DNA from: Clostridia bacterium
GTDB taxonomy: Bacteria > Bacillota > Clostridia > Monoglobales > Monoglobaceae
Length of the DNA stretch: 49,263 nt
Assembly (NCBI GenBank): GCA_017436245.1
Contig: JAFSDN010000056.1
Location: 1-49,263 of the forward strand
Direction of reading: 5' to 3'
Of the stretch, positions 34,755 through 43,420 are shown piece by piece (within the stretch, counting starts at the first letter, position 1; each line of letters begins with the position of its first letter). The notes beneath the pieces are model-generated. The model saw only the letters and a list, made by a program, of their open reading frames with translations, was not told the origin of the DNA and made no database searches. Both the position numbers and the translations under genes were made by a program.

Positions 34755-37282
34755 TATGCCGTTACCACACTGTCTGCCTTTTGAAGGCCCAGCTTCACAA
34801 CTGCATCTTCACGCATTTTATATTTGAGAATCTTTCCTGCCGCATTCATGGGGAATGAATCAACAAAGTCAATATACCTCGGAACCTTGTGTTTTGCCAT
34901 ATGAGCTAAGATATAATCCTTCATTTCCTTTTCGGTCATTGATTCGCCATCTTTCAGAATTATACATGCCATAATTTCCTCGCCGTACTGTTCGTCAGGC
35001 ACACCAATAACCTGAACATCACTGACAGACGGATGTGTGTAAATAAATTCTTCAATTTCCTTGGGATAAATATTTTCACCGCCACGGATAATCATATCCT
35101 TGAGACGTCCGGTAATCTTGTAGTTTCCGTCCTCGGTCTTGCAGGCAAGGTCGCCGGTATGCAACCATCCATCCTTATCAATTGCCGCCGCTGTTGCCTT
35201 TGGCATTTTGTAATAACCCTTCATGATATTGTAGCCACGGGCAACAAACTCACCATTCACGCCAACAGGACACTCGATGCCTGTTTCGGGGTCAACAATC
35301 TTACATTCAATTTCAGGAAGCGCTCTGCCGACCGTTGCAACACGAACTTCAATGGGGTCATCAGTTGAACTCATTGTACATCCGGGCGAAGCCTCTGTCT
35401 GACCGTATACAATGGTGATTTCCTTCATATTCATTTTGTTCACCACGTCCTGCATTGCTGAAATTGGACAGGGGCTTCCTGCCATTATTCCCGTACGCAT
35501 ATATGAAAAATCGGTTTTTTCAAAATCCTCATGCTCAAGTAAAGCAATAAACATTGTGGGAACACCGTGGAATGCAGTTATGTGTTCGCGGTTAATGCAG
35601 GCAAGTGCAGGCTTGGGTGAAAAATACGGGAGTGGAAATAAGGTCACGCCATGTGTCATTGATGCAGTCATTGCAAGCACCATACCAAAGCAATGGAACA
35701 TGGGAACCTGAATCATCATCCTGTCAGCCGTGGACAAATCCATGCGGTCGCCGATACATTTACCGTTGTTTACAACATTATAGTGTGTCAGCATAACACC
35801 CTTGGGGAAGCCGGTCGTGCCAGATGTGTACTGCATATTGCAAACATCATCCTTGTCAACCTCTGCCGCCATACGGTAAACCGTTTCAACGGGTACCTTT
35901 GAAGACATGGCAACCGCATCTTCCCATTCGATACAACCCTTCTGTTTGAAGCCAACCGTAATAATATTACGCAAGAAGGGCAGTCTTTTTGCATGAAGCT
36001 GTTCACCGGGCTTGAGGTTTTCAAGCTCGGGACAGAGTTCAGCCATAATCTGCGAGTAATTGGAATCACGGTAATTCTCAATCATAATCAAGGTGTGTGT
36101 GTCTGACTGTTTGAAAAGATATTCAGCTTCGTGAATCTTATAAGCAGTATTCACCGTCACAAGCACAGCTCCGATTTTTGTTGTCGCCCAAAAGGCGATG
36201 TACCACTGTGGAACATTTGTTGCCCAGACAGCAACGTGTGTGCCAGCTTTTACACCCATAGCAACAAGAGCCCGTGCAAATTCATCCACGTCATCACGGA
36301 ATTCACTGTATGTTCTTGTGTAGTCAAGGGTTGTATATTTGAAAGCATACTGGTCGGGAAATTCCTCAACCATACGGTCAAGAACCTGTGGGAAGGTGCA
36401 GTCAATAAGCGCCTCCTTTTTCCAGACAAACTTTCCTGTGTGCGTTTTGTTTGAATAAAGTGCCGAAACATTCTTTGCAGGATCACTGTACTGCTTCATG
36501 TAGTTTACAAAATGTGCAAAGATGATTTCAAGGTCGTCAAGCTCTTCACACCAGTCCGGATGCCATTCAAGCGAAATAAATCCATCATAGTTAACCGAAC
36601 GAAGTGCCGCCATCATTTCGCCAATTGGGAGCTCACCCTCGCCGATAAGGCAGTATTCCTTGCCTGTTTCGGTTGTCTGAGCATCCTTAATGTGAACATG
36701 GCGAACATAAGCACCAAGATTTGTGATTGTTTGTTCCGGATGCTCCTTGCCGTCAAAATACGATGAATTCATATCCCAAAGAGCCGCAAGATTATCTGTT
36801 GCAAAGTCAATCAGAATGTTACGAAGATCTTCGGTGTCAGCAAAAATACCTGTTGTCTGTATAAGAAGTGTTACACCGTTCTTTTCAGCCACGGGCACAA
36901 CCTCGGAAAGAATATCTTTTACAGACTCAATTGCCGCATCCTTTTGAATTTCTGTTCCGATAGCTTTAATTCTGACATTTGAAATTTTCAGATTTGTTGC
37001 AATGGTTATGCAACTGTTTATTTCATTCAATGCTTCATCTTTTTTTGAAGCATCAGCGCAATCGCAGAGTGTATCAATACAAGGGATTGTAAGTTTAATT
37101 TCATAAAGATGCCGAACTGTTGCAGCCGCAGCATAGTTATAAAACGCACCGTCTTTTTCTGTGAATAAAGGATTATGAATATTATGGAGCTCAATGCCCT
37201 CAAATTTCATATCCTTTGCAATACGGCAGAAATCATCAAACGAATGACCGTGCCAGCCTTTTGTTGAAAATGATAATTTCAT
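34754..37282 (-). CDS. Sugar epimerase TIM barrel fused to an acyl-CoA ligase
   Basis: 842 residues in two parts. Residues 1-270 are an AP-endonuclease-2/xylose-isomerase-like barrel (FSTKGWHGHSFDDFCRIAKD, LGAYVRHVHIKDAQ, GEGELPIGEM, SLEWHPDW) of the IolE/IolI kind. Residues about 285-842 are an AMP-forming acyl-CoA ligase of the ACSF2 type: YTSGTTGFPKGVML near 483, YGQTEAS near 624, GRLKDMIIRGGENIYP near 724 and AAGKILKY near 814. Both halves look complete, so it is not a frameshift product. In a Leu T-box operon with VOR and IlvE the ligase may activate isovalerate or isobutyrate; the epimerase part has no clear role. Confidence 0.9.
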   Translation of the reverse strand: MKLSFSTKGWHGHSFDDFCRIAKDMKFEGIELHNIHNPLFTEKDGAFYNYAAAATVRHLYEIKLTIPCIDTLCDCADASKKDEALNEINSCITIATNLKISNVRIKAIGTEIQKDAAIESVKDILSEVVPVAEKNGVTLLIQTTGIFADTEDLRNILIDFATDNLAALWDMNSSYFDGKEHPEQTITNLGAYVRHVHIKDAQTTETGKEYCLIGEGELPIGEMMAALRSVNYDGFISLEWHPDWCEELDDLEIIFAHFVNYMKQYSDPAKNVSALYSNKTHTGKFVWKKEALIDCTFPQVLDRMVEEFPDQYAFKYTTLDYTRTYSEFRDDVDEFARALVAMGVKAGTHVAVWATNVPQWYIAFWATTKIGAVLVTVNTAYKIHEAEYLFKQSDTHTLIMIENYRDSNYSQIMAELCPELENLKPGEQLHAKRLPFLRNIITVGFKQKGCIEWEDAVAMSSKVPVETVYRMAAEVDKDDVCNMQYTSGTTGFPKGVMLTHYNVVNNGKCIGDRMDLSTADRMMIQVPMFHCFGMVLAMTASMTHGVTLFPLPYFSPKPALACINREHITAFHGVPTMFIALLEHEDFEKTDFSYMRTGIMAGSPCPISAMQDVVNKMNMKEITIVYGQTEASPGCTMSSTDDPIEVRVATVGRALPEIECKIVDPETGIECPVGVNGEFVARGYNIMKGYYKMPKATAAAIDKDGWLHTGDLACKTEDGNYKITGRLKDMIIRGGENIYPKEIEEFIYTHPSVSDVQVIGVPDEQYGEEIMACIILKDGESMTEKEMKDYILAHMAKHKVPRYIDFVDSFPMNAAGKILKYKMREDAVVKLGLQKADSVVTA

Positions 37283-37285
37283 CCT

Positions 37286-38680
37286 TTACGCCTCCTCGTA
37301 CACAATCTTATTAACAGCCCCAAGATACGCCTTGAGACTTGCACCTATAATATCGGTTGAAATACCACTGCCTGAATAAAGTCTGCCTCCATGACGGAGC
37401 TTCACCAGTGCAGAGCCCATAGCTTCCTTACCTTCGGTTACAGACTGAATCTGGAAATCATCAAGCTCATAATGATTACCCGTAATCTGTTCAATTGCAC
37501 GGAAAGCCGCATCAATGGGTCCGTCACCCATTGCAACGCCCTCCACCTCTCCGCTGTTTGTTTTGAACAGCTTTATCTGAGCTGAAGCAGTTATAATATT
37601 TCCTGTGTTGATAACATAGCTGATAAGCTCATAAGTGGGCGGAACCTGGAGGGCAACTGCCGCAACAATTGCATCAAGCTCCTTTGCACTTACCTTATCC
37701 TTCTTTTCGGCAAGCTTTTTAAATTCATTATAAACTTTTTCGGTGTCCTCTTCATTCAGGTCATAACCCAGCTTTTGCGTCAAAGCGTCAACTGCATTAA
37801 CGTCATCACTCTTGTCAAGAATAATCAGACTTTCGTCAAACTTTTCGGCAAAATCAGATGTTGATGTAACATCTGTATCCCCAAGAATTCTGGAAATCTG
37901 ACGGATAATACGAGTAAGCTCAGTATACTTCAAATCCGTTGAAAGACCGCAGTCTGCACCGCAATTTTTCACTGTCTGAGCAAATCTTTCAAGAGAAACA
38001 GCATCCTTCGAAACCGTGGTTTTAACAGTATCCGCACTATCTCTGACCGTCATCACCGCTGCAGCATTTGCCATTCCGTTTTTGTTCTCGCATGAAACAC
38101 CCAGCTTCACCTTTGAAAGCTCGGGAATTTTTGTCCTTAAATCATCAACAAAGCCTGCAAATTCATCGGGCATCATTTCGCCTGCTGAATCACAAACAGT
38201 AACAAAAGTCGCTCCCTTTGAAACTGCCGCTTTTATAATATCCGTAAGAACCTGTTCTTCGGCTCTGGTTGCATCAACGGCACAGAACTCAACATCCTCA
38301 CAGGATGCCTTTGCCTTTGACACCATCGCTGAAACCAGTTCAACCATTTTTGGTGCTTTTTTGTGGCATGTATACTCCATACCAACAGGAGAAACAGGCA
38401 GTTCAATACGAACACGGGGTCTCTTTGCTGCAGAGAGAGCTTCAAGTGCAAAATCAACGCCTTCTTCGCTCATACCTGCCGAAACCGATACCGTACTGCC
38501 CTCAACAAATGAAGAAATTGTGCGGACAAATAGAATATCGCTCTTCTTATTCTCAATTGCAGGTAGTTCAATTGCAGAAACATTTAGTTTTTCAAGCTGT
38601 CTCACGATTTCTATTTTTTCTTTAAAGCTCAGTCCGTTATTACGGCAAAGAGTCATATCCGCAACATTTACATTTTTCAT
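37286..38680 (-). CDS. LeuA-like protein with lost catalytic residues and an intact regulatory domain
   Basis: 464 residues. The N-terminal HMGL-type barrel is degenerate: the usual TLRDGEQ is TLCRNNG (metal Asp replaced by Arg13) and the HCHND motif is SCENK (His to Ser196 and Glu198), so all metal ligands are gone. The subdomain VYNEFKKLAEKKDKVSAKEL (about 316-335) and the C-terminal LeuA allosteric domain (about 345-460, VAMGDGPIDAAFRAIEQ, GGRLYSGSGISTDIIGASLKA) are well kept. It cannot be a normal isopropylmalate or citramalate synthase; a leucine-binding regulator is inferred. It lies between ilvE and the fusion gene, with short gaps. Confidence 0.88.
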   Translation of the reverse strand: MKNVNVADMTLCRNNGLSFKEKIEIVRQLEKLNVSAIELPAIENKKSDILFVRTISSFVEGSTVSVSAGMSEEGVDFALEALSAAKRPRVRIELPVSPVGMEYTCHKKAPKMVELVSAMVSKAKASCEDVEFCAVDATRAEEQVLTDIIKAAVSKGATFVTVCDSAGEMMPDEFAGFVDDLRTKIPELSKVKLGVSCENKNGMANAAAVMTVRDSADTVKTTVSKDAVSLERFAQTVKNCGADCGLSTDLKYTELTRIIRQISRILGDTDVTSTSDFAEKFDESLIILDKSDDVNAVDALTQKLGYDLNEEDTEKVYNEFKKLAEKKDKVSAKELDAIVAAVALQVPPTYELISYVINTGNIITASAQIKLFKTNSGEVEGVAMGDGPIDAAFRAIEQITGNHYELDDFQIQSVTEGKEAMGSALVKLRHGGRLYSGSGISTDIIGASLKAYLGAVNKIVYEEA

Positions 38681-38707
38681 TTCTCGTTTCCTCCAATAAA
38701 ATAATAA

Positions 38708-39772
38708 TTAGTCCAAAGGACAAATCCAACCGAATTTATCTTCAATCTTACCCCACTGAATTCCTGTGAGCGTATCATACAGCTTCTGAGTAACTTCACC
38801 GATTTTACCTTCGTTAACGGTGAATATTTCACCCTTATAGCTCAGCTCACCGATGGGTGATACAACTGCGGCAGTGCCACAGCCCCATGCTTCTTCCAGA
38901 GTGCCGTCAGCCATTGCAGCTTCAAGCTCGTCAATGCTGAGTAAGCGTTCTGAAACCTTGTAGCCCTCACTCTTGAGAACTTCAATGCATGATTTTCTTG
39001 TAATACCGGGAAGGATTGAGCCTGTCAGCGCCGGAGTCACAACTTCGCCATTGATTTTGAACATAACGTTCATTGCGCCAACTTCTTCAATATATTTTCT
39101 TTCAACACCGTCAAGCCAGAGAACCTGAGAATAGCCCTTTTGTTCAGCTCTTTCGCCTGCACGGTTACTTGCGGCATAGTTTCCGCCGCACTTTGCATAA
39201 CCGGTACCGCCGCGAACAGCACGCACATCCTGATCCTCAATCATAATTTTAACAGGATTGATACCCTCTTTATAGTAGCTTCCAACGGGAGATGCAATAA
39301 TCATAAATCTTGCATTATGAACCGCATGAACGCCAAGGGTTTCATCATTTCCGTACATAAAAGGACGGAGATAAAGTGATGTTCCCGGAGCGGATGGTGT
39401 CCAGTCTTCCTCACACTTAACAAATGTTTTGAGAATTTCCATTGCCATTTCCTCATCAATCTGAGGGAGGCAAAGTCTTTCTGCCGAGTTGTTCATTCTG
39501 CGAATATTTTCAATTGGTCTGAACATCTGAACTCTTCCGTCTTCACGGCGGTATGCCTTGAGACCTTCAAAAATCTCAGAACCGTAATGGAGCACGGTTG
39601 ATGCAGGATGAATTTCAAAAGGACCAAAGGGTACTATTCTTGCATCATACCAGCCCTTTTCTCTTGAATAGTCCATAATAAACATATGGTCTGTAAAAAT
39701 CTTACCGAATCCAAGTTCCGAGCTGTCGGGCTTTACCTTGGGGCAAGCTGTTTTTGTAATTTTGATTTCCAT
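38708..39772 (-). CDS. ilvE: Branched-chain amino-acid aminotransferase (type II)
   Basis: 354 residues, fold type IV PLP enzyme. The PLP lysine is Lys194 in GYAKCGGNYAAS; GSEIFEGLKAYRREDG and EEVGAMNVMFKING are further family features. It transfers the amino group between glutamate and the 2-oxo acids of Val, Leu and Ile. It follows the gamma subunit of the oxidoreductase by 28 bases in the T-box operon, so the oxidoreductase can supply its 2-oxo acids directly. Confidence 0.95.
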   Translation of the reverse strand: MEIKITKTACPKVKPDSSELGFGKIFTDHMFIMDYSREKGWYDARIVPFGPFEIHPASTVLHYGSEIFEGLKAYRREDGRVQMFRPIENIRRMNNSAERLCLPQIDEEMAMEILKTFVKCEEDWTPSAPGTSLYLRPFMYGNDETLGVHAVHNARFMIIASPVGSYYKEGINPVKIMIEDQDVRAVRGGTGYAKCGGNYAASNRAGERAEQKGYSQVLWLDGVERKYIEEVGAMNVMFKINGEVVTPALTGSILPGITRKSCIEVLKSEGYKVSERLLSIDELEAAMADGTLEEAWGCGTAAVVSPIGELSYKGEIFTVNEGKIGEVTQKLYDTLTGIQWGKIEDKFGWICPLD

Positions 39773-39800
39773 TTCAGATAATCTCCTTATAAATCAGTTT

Positions 39801-40334
39801 TTAGCAATCTGCGCCAATCTGCATTGCCTTTTTGTTTACATCAAGCATGTCGGCACGCTTTGCCGAAATAACCTTTTTAAGTGCCGCATCAACACCTTCG
39901 TCGGTGAAGCTGTCGGTAGCTTTCAAAAGTTTGCCTGCAATAATCATATTAGCAAGTGTGGGCATTTCGTTGTCTGACGCAAGCTTTGTTGCGGGAACAT
40001 AATAAACCGTAACATCGTCACGCTTAACTTCTCTTTCAATCAAGGTTGAGTCAACAATGATAATTCCACCGGGAGCAACTGAATCTTCGTATTTATCAAG
40101 TGAGGGAAGATTCATTGCAACAAGAACATCGGGAGTTGAAACAATGGGAGAACCAACAGGCTCATCACTGAGAATTACGCTGCAGCTTGCAGTACCGCCT
40201 CTCATTTCAGGACCGTATGAGGGAAGCCAGCTGACTTCCTTGCCTTCAACAAGACCCTTGTACGCAAGAAACTTACCCGTAAAAAGAATACCCTGACCGC
40301 CGAATCCGGCAATCAACATCTGTGTTGCACTCAT
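39801..40334 (-). CDS. vorC: 2-oxoacid:ferredoxin oxidoreductase, gamma subunit
   Basis: 177 residues, the POR_gamma domain ([18 protein letters not shown] at the N-terminus, [19 protein letters not shown]). Part of the four-subunit VOR/KOR complex, which handles CoA or electron transfer between domains. Start ATG is one base from the beta-subunit stop, so the subunits are coupled. Confidence 0.9.
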   Translation of the reverse strand: MSATQMLIAGFGGQGILFTGKFLAYKGLVEGKEVSWLPSYGPEMRGGTASCSVILSDEPVGSPIVSTPDVLVAMNLPSLDKYEDSVAPGGIIIVDSTLIEREVKRDDVTVYYVPATKLASDNEMPTLANMIIAGKLLKATDSFTDEGVDAALKKVISAKRADMLDVNKKAMQIGADC

Positions 40335-41096
40335 TTATTTCTCCTCCTTTTCTGCTGCCGCTGATCTGTCTTTGTAAACACCAAGAGGATAATAAGGAAG
40401 CATTTTTTCATCAATCCACTTGAGTGCATCCTGAGGAGTCATACCCCAGTTTGTGGGACAGCTTGAAACAACCTCAACAAGTGAGAAGCCTTTGCCGTCA
40501 ATCTGATTCTGGAAAGCCTTTTTGATTGCTTTCTTTGCATTTTTAACATTCTTTACATTGTTAACGGTAACTCTTTCAAGATATTCAGGACCGTCCAGAG
40601 TTGAAAGCATTTCACAAACTCTGATGGGGAAGCCGCATGCATCTGTGTCACGTCCGTAGGGTGAAGTCTGTGTAACCTGACCGGGAAGTGATGTCGGAGC
40701 CATCTGACCGCCTGTCATGCCGTAAATTGCGTTGTTAATGAAAATGATTGTGATATTTTCATTTCTTGCAGCACTGTGAACAGTTTCAGCCATACCGATT
40801 GAAGCAAGGTCGCCGTCGCCCTGATATGTAAATACAATGTTATTTTCGGGGTCCGAACGCTTTACGCCCGTTGCAACAGCCGGCGCACGTCCGTGAGCCG
40901 CTTCAATCATATCACAGTTAAAATAGTTGTAAGCCATAACCGAGCATCCAACCGGAGCAATACCGATTGTTCTGCCTTCAATACCAAGCTCGTCAATAAC
41001 CTCAGCCACAAGACGGTGAACAATACCGTGTGTACAGCCGGGGCAATAGTGCATCTGGACATCAGCCAGAGCCTTTGGTTTTTCAAATACTACCAT
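40335..41096 (-). CDS. vorA: 2-oxoacid:ferredoxin oxidoreductase, beta (TPP) subunit
   Basis: 253 residues. The TPP-binding region reads YQGDGDLASIGM...NNAIYGMTGGQMAPTS; CPGCTHGIVHRL and APVGCSVMAYNY carry the cluster-linked Cys. The MTGGQMAPT motif and overall sequence look more like branched-chain (VOR) than pyruvate enzymes, but KOR cannot be fully excluded. It overlaps the alpha subunit gene by one base. Confidence 0.88.
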   Translation of the reverse strand: MVVFEKPKALADVQMHYCPGCTHGIVHRLVAEVIDELGIEGRTIGIAPVGCSVMAYNYFNCDMIEAAHGRAPAVATGVKRSDPENNIVFTYQGDGDLASIGMAETVHSAARNENITIIFINNAIYGMTGGQMAPTSLPGQVTQTSPYGRDTDACGFPIRVCEMLSTLDGPEYLERVTVNNVKNVKNAKKAIKKAFQNQIDGKGFSLVEVVSSCPTNWGMTPQDALKWIDEKMLPYYPLGVYKDRSAAAEKEEK

Positions 41097-42160
41097 TATT
41101 TTGCACCTCCGTTTGCTGCATTTTTAATAGCGTCAAGCACCTGCTCAGGTGAGGGGATCATACCGCCCACACGGTTGCAGAGTGTAACGGGAACCTTGCA
41201 TTCTGATGCAAGCTTAACATCTTCAATCATCTGACCCATTGAAAGTTCAACAGAAATGATTTCTTTCACCTTGTCAGCCGCCTTTCTGTAAGGAGCAACA
41301 GGGAAAGGCCAGAGTGTGATTGGACGGATAAGACCAACCTTGATACCCATTTCACGTGCGGCATTGATTGCATTCTTTGAAACACGTGCGGCAATACCAA
41401 AGGCAGTAACGCAAATTTCTGCATCGTCCATCATATATTCCTCATACATACATTCATTTTCTTCAATGTACTTATATCTTTCAAATCTCTCAAAGTTTGA
41501 CTTTTCAAGCTCATCGGGAACAAGGAACAGAGAGTTTACAATATTGTGAGGTCTTTCCATTTTTGTACCGGTTGTTGCCCATGGCTTTTCAACCGGTGCT
41601 CCGATTTCGTAATCAAGTGAAACAGGCTCCATCATCTGACCCATTGTACCGTCAGCAAGAACCATTGCTGTCATTCTGTACTTGTCGGCAAGGTCAAAGC
41701 CCTTAACGGTCATATCAGCCATTTCCTGAACCGAACTTGGTGCAAGAACAATCATACGGAAGTCGCCGTGCGCGCCACCCTTTGTTGCCTGAAAATAGTC
41801 AGACTGTGAAGGCTGAATACCACCAAGACCGGGGCCGCCACGCTGAACGTTTATAACAAGAGCCGGAAGGTCTGCACCTGCTAAGTATGAAAGGCCCTCG
41901 CCCTTCAGGGAAATACCGGGGCTTGAAGAGGAAGTCATAACCCTTTTTCCTGTTGATGAAACGCCGTATACCATATTGATTGCGGCAATTTCGCTTTCTG
42001 CCTGAAGGAATGTGCCGCCGATTTTGGGCATTCTTTTTGCCATGTATGCGGCAATTTCCGTCTGTGGAGTGATAGGATAACCGAAATAGTGACGGCATCC
42101 TGCAATAATAGCAGCTTCGGCAATAGCCTCGTTGCCTTTCATCAAAACTTTATCTGCCAT
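41096..42160 (-). CDS. vorB: 2-oxoacid:ferredoxin oxidoreductase, alpha subunit (VorB type)
   Basis: 354 residues with the pyrimidine-binding domain (MKGNEAIAEAAIIAGCRHYF at the start, YPITPQTEIAAYMA) and SSSSPGISLKGEGLSYLAGA. The family name VorB (3-methyl-2-oxobutanoate dehydrogenase) fits best. With reduced ferredoxin and CO2 these enzymes can also run backwards, making 2-oxo acids from acyl-CoA. It follows the ferredoxin-like subunit by nine bases. Confidence 0.9.
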   Translation of the reverse strand: MADKVLMKGNEAIAEAAIIAGCRHYFGYPITPQTEIAAYMAKRMPKIGGTFLQAESEIAAINMVYGVSSTGKRVMTSSSSPGISLKGEGLSYLAGADLPALVINVQRGGPGLGGIQPSQSDYFQATKGGAHGDFRMIVLAPSSVQEMADMTVKGFDLADKYRMTAMVLADGTMGQMMEPVSLDYEIGAPVEKPWATTGTKMERPHNIVNSLFLVPDELEKSNFERFERYKYIEENECMYEEYMMDDAEICVTAFGIAARVSKNAINAAREMGIKVGLIRPITLWPFPVAPYRKAADKVKEIISVELSMGQMIEDVKLASECKVPVTLCNRVGGMIPSPEQVLDAIKNAANGGAK

Positions 42161-42169
42161 TTTATGTAC

Positions 42170-42376
42170 CTACCTTTCTACTGTTATAATGCAATCCGGA
42201 CACATTGTTGCACAAAACGCACAACCTATGCAATCGTCAGGCTTTGCAGCCTCAACCGGATGATGACCTTTTTTGTTGATTTTGTCTTTTGCAAGAATCA
42301 GAACGGATTTGGGACAAGCATCAACACAAAGTCCGCAGCCCTTGCAGTTATCTGTTTTGAAAGTAAGCTTTGCCAT
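42170..42376 (-). CDS. vorD: 2-oxoacid:ferredoxin oxidoreductase, ferredoxin-like delta subunit
   Basis: 68 residues with two 4Fe-4S motifs, CKGCGLCVDACPKS and CIGCAFCATMCPDC. It passes electrons between the TPP site and external ferredoxin. Its place before the alpha subunit is the usual DABC order of four-subunit VOR and KOR sets. Confidence 0.93.
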   Translation of the reverse strand: MAKLTFKTDNCKGCGLCVDACPKSVLILAKDKINKKGHHPVEAAKPDDCIGCAFCATMCPDCIITVER

Positions 42377-42391
42377 AGTATAACATCTCCT

Positions 42392-43054
42392 TTAACTTAA
42401 CTTTTTTTGTAATTTTAATGCAAACAAGTTGGGAATTTTACCGTCCAATGCATCAAAAAGTTCAGCCATAACCGTTGTCATAACAACGGGCAAGCACGCA
42501 ATGCGTGAAATTTCATCTGCATAGTTCAGCGAATCCAAAACATCATCTGCTGTTGTTTCATTACCTATATTGGAATTATTTATTATCCCCGTAAATTTAA
42601 TTTTCCCTGCTGCTTCAATCTCGTGCATAATTTCAACCGTTGACCGGGCATCGGGTGTAAGCGGTCGGAACTTGTTCACCACAAAAAGCATATCGTAGTT
42701 GCCTTCTTCAATAATTCCTGGTGCATACCGTCCCAAAGCATAAGCGCCTCTGTCATCACCGCCAATATCAACCACAGCCATAACTTCCTTATTGTCAATA
42801 ACAGAATAGATTTCCTGAGGAAGGGCAGGAATATCAACATTTGAATTTGCGTATTCGGAGCATATGAGCTTTATCCCATTTGCTTCAAGCTCTGTCTGAC
42901 TGTCCTTTGTTCTGAAATAAGGGTTGACAATATCTATATCCGCAATTGCAACTTTTTCATAATCTTTTTTCAGCCGGAATGCCATATTAACTGCAATATT
43001 GGTTTTGCCGCTTCCGTAATGACCGGCAAGAAGGGTAATTCTCTTATAATTCAT
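42392..43054 (-). CDS. P-loop ATPase of the ParA/MinD (SIMIBI) group in the VOR operon
   Basis: 220 residues. The P-loop GHYGSGKTNIAVNMA is at 11-25, followed by ADIDIVNPYFRT (switch I-like Asp) and VVDIGGDDRGAYALG (switch II-like). The frame continues into the T-box leader, but ATG 43054 has AAGGAAG upstream. It is the first gene of the operon. Its role is unknown; CooC-like or Mrp-like ATPases insert metals or clusters, so maturation of the oxidoreductase is a guess. Confidence 0.82.
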   Translation of the reverse strand: MNYKRITLLAGHYGSGKTNIAVNMAFRLKKDYEKVAIADIDIVNPYFRTKDSQTELEANGIKLICSEYANSNVDIPALPQEIYSVIDNKEVMAVVDIGGDDRGAYALGRYAPGIIEEGNYDMLFVVNKFRPLTPDARSTVEIMHEIEAAGKIKFTGIINNSNIGNETTADDVLDSLNYADEISRIACLPVVMTTVMAELFDALDGKIPNLFALKLQKKLS

Positions 43055-43072
43055 AACACATTCTTCCTTTAC

Positions 43073-43113
43073 AAATAAAAACACCCATCTCAAAAAGACT
43101 TTGAGACGGGTGC
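43073..43113 (-). terminator. T-box terminator of the VOR operon
   Basis: On the minus strand CACCCGTCTCAAA pairs with TTTGAGATGGGTG, followed by TTTTTATTTG. It is the off-state hairpin downstream of the T-box sequence. Confidence 0.9.
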
Positions 43114-43352
43114 AAAACACTCGCGGTACCACTCAAATTGCGAAGCTCGCCTCCGCCACTCATCGGGATCCAACAATCCTCATGCCTTAACGCAGCAATC
43201 ACGAAAGGTATCTACTCACAGCATAACCGCTTTCTGACCTTCAGCTCGGAAGTGAGGGGCACATTGAAGCAGACTCTATCGGTTCACACCAACCACCGAC
43301 TCTCTTAAAGCAATCATGCCTCGTACCTTCTTCGTCACAGCTTTTAGAAATA
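43073..43352 (-). promoter_or_regulatory. T-box riboswitch, specifier read as CUC (leucine)
   Basis: On the minus strand the T-box sequence GAGTGGTACCGCG is at 43134-43122. Stem I closes by AGCT (43342-43339) with AGCT (43246-43243), where the Ile leader has AACT/AGTT. The distal arm holds GAGAGTCGGTGGTTGG. The codon before the conserved ACTTCCGAG strand is CTC (43256-43254), read as Leu. TGGT matches a tRNA with discriminator A. The downstream genes (vor, ilvE, leuA-like) fit branched-chain amino-acid control. A different specifier alignment would give GTC (Val). Confidence 0.92.
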
Positions 43353-43360
43353 ATAGAGTC

Positions 43361-43389
43361 ATTATAGCACCATTAAGCGCTGTTGTCAA
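43361..43389 (-). promoter_or_regulatory. Sigma-A promoter of the VOR/IlvE operon
   Basis: On the minus strand TTGACA (43389-43384) and TATAAT (43366-43361) with a 17-base spacer. Both hexamers are perfect. Confidence 0.92.
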
Positions 43390-43420
43390 GTGTTTTTTTT
43401 TATTAAAACCTTATTATTCG

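Noticed and set aside
37286..38680. Calling the gene leuA or cimA
   Set aside because: The metal-binding Asp and both His are missing, so normal synthase activity is not credible.
39801..42376. Calling the oxidoreductase a pyruvate or 2-oxoglutarate enzyme
   Set aside because: Separate four-subunit genes, VorB-like text, the ilvE neighbour and the branched-chain T-box favour VOR; KOR remains a lower-ranked option.
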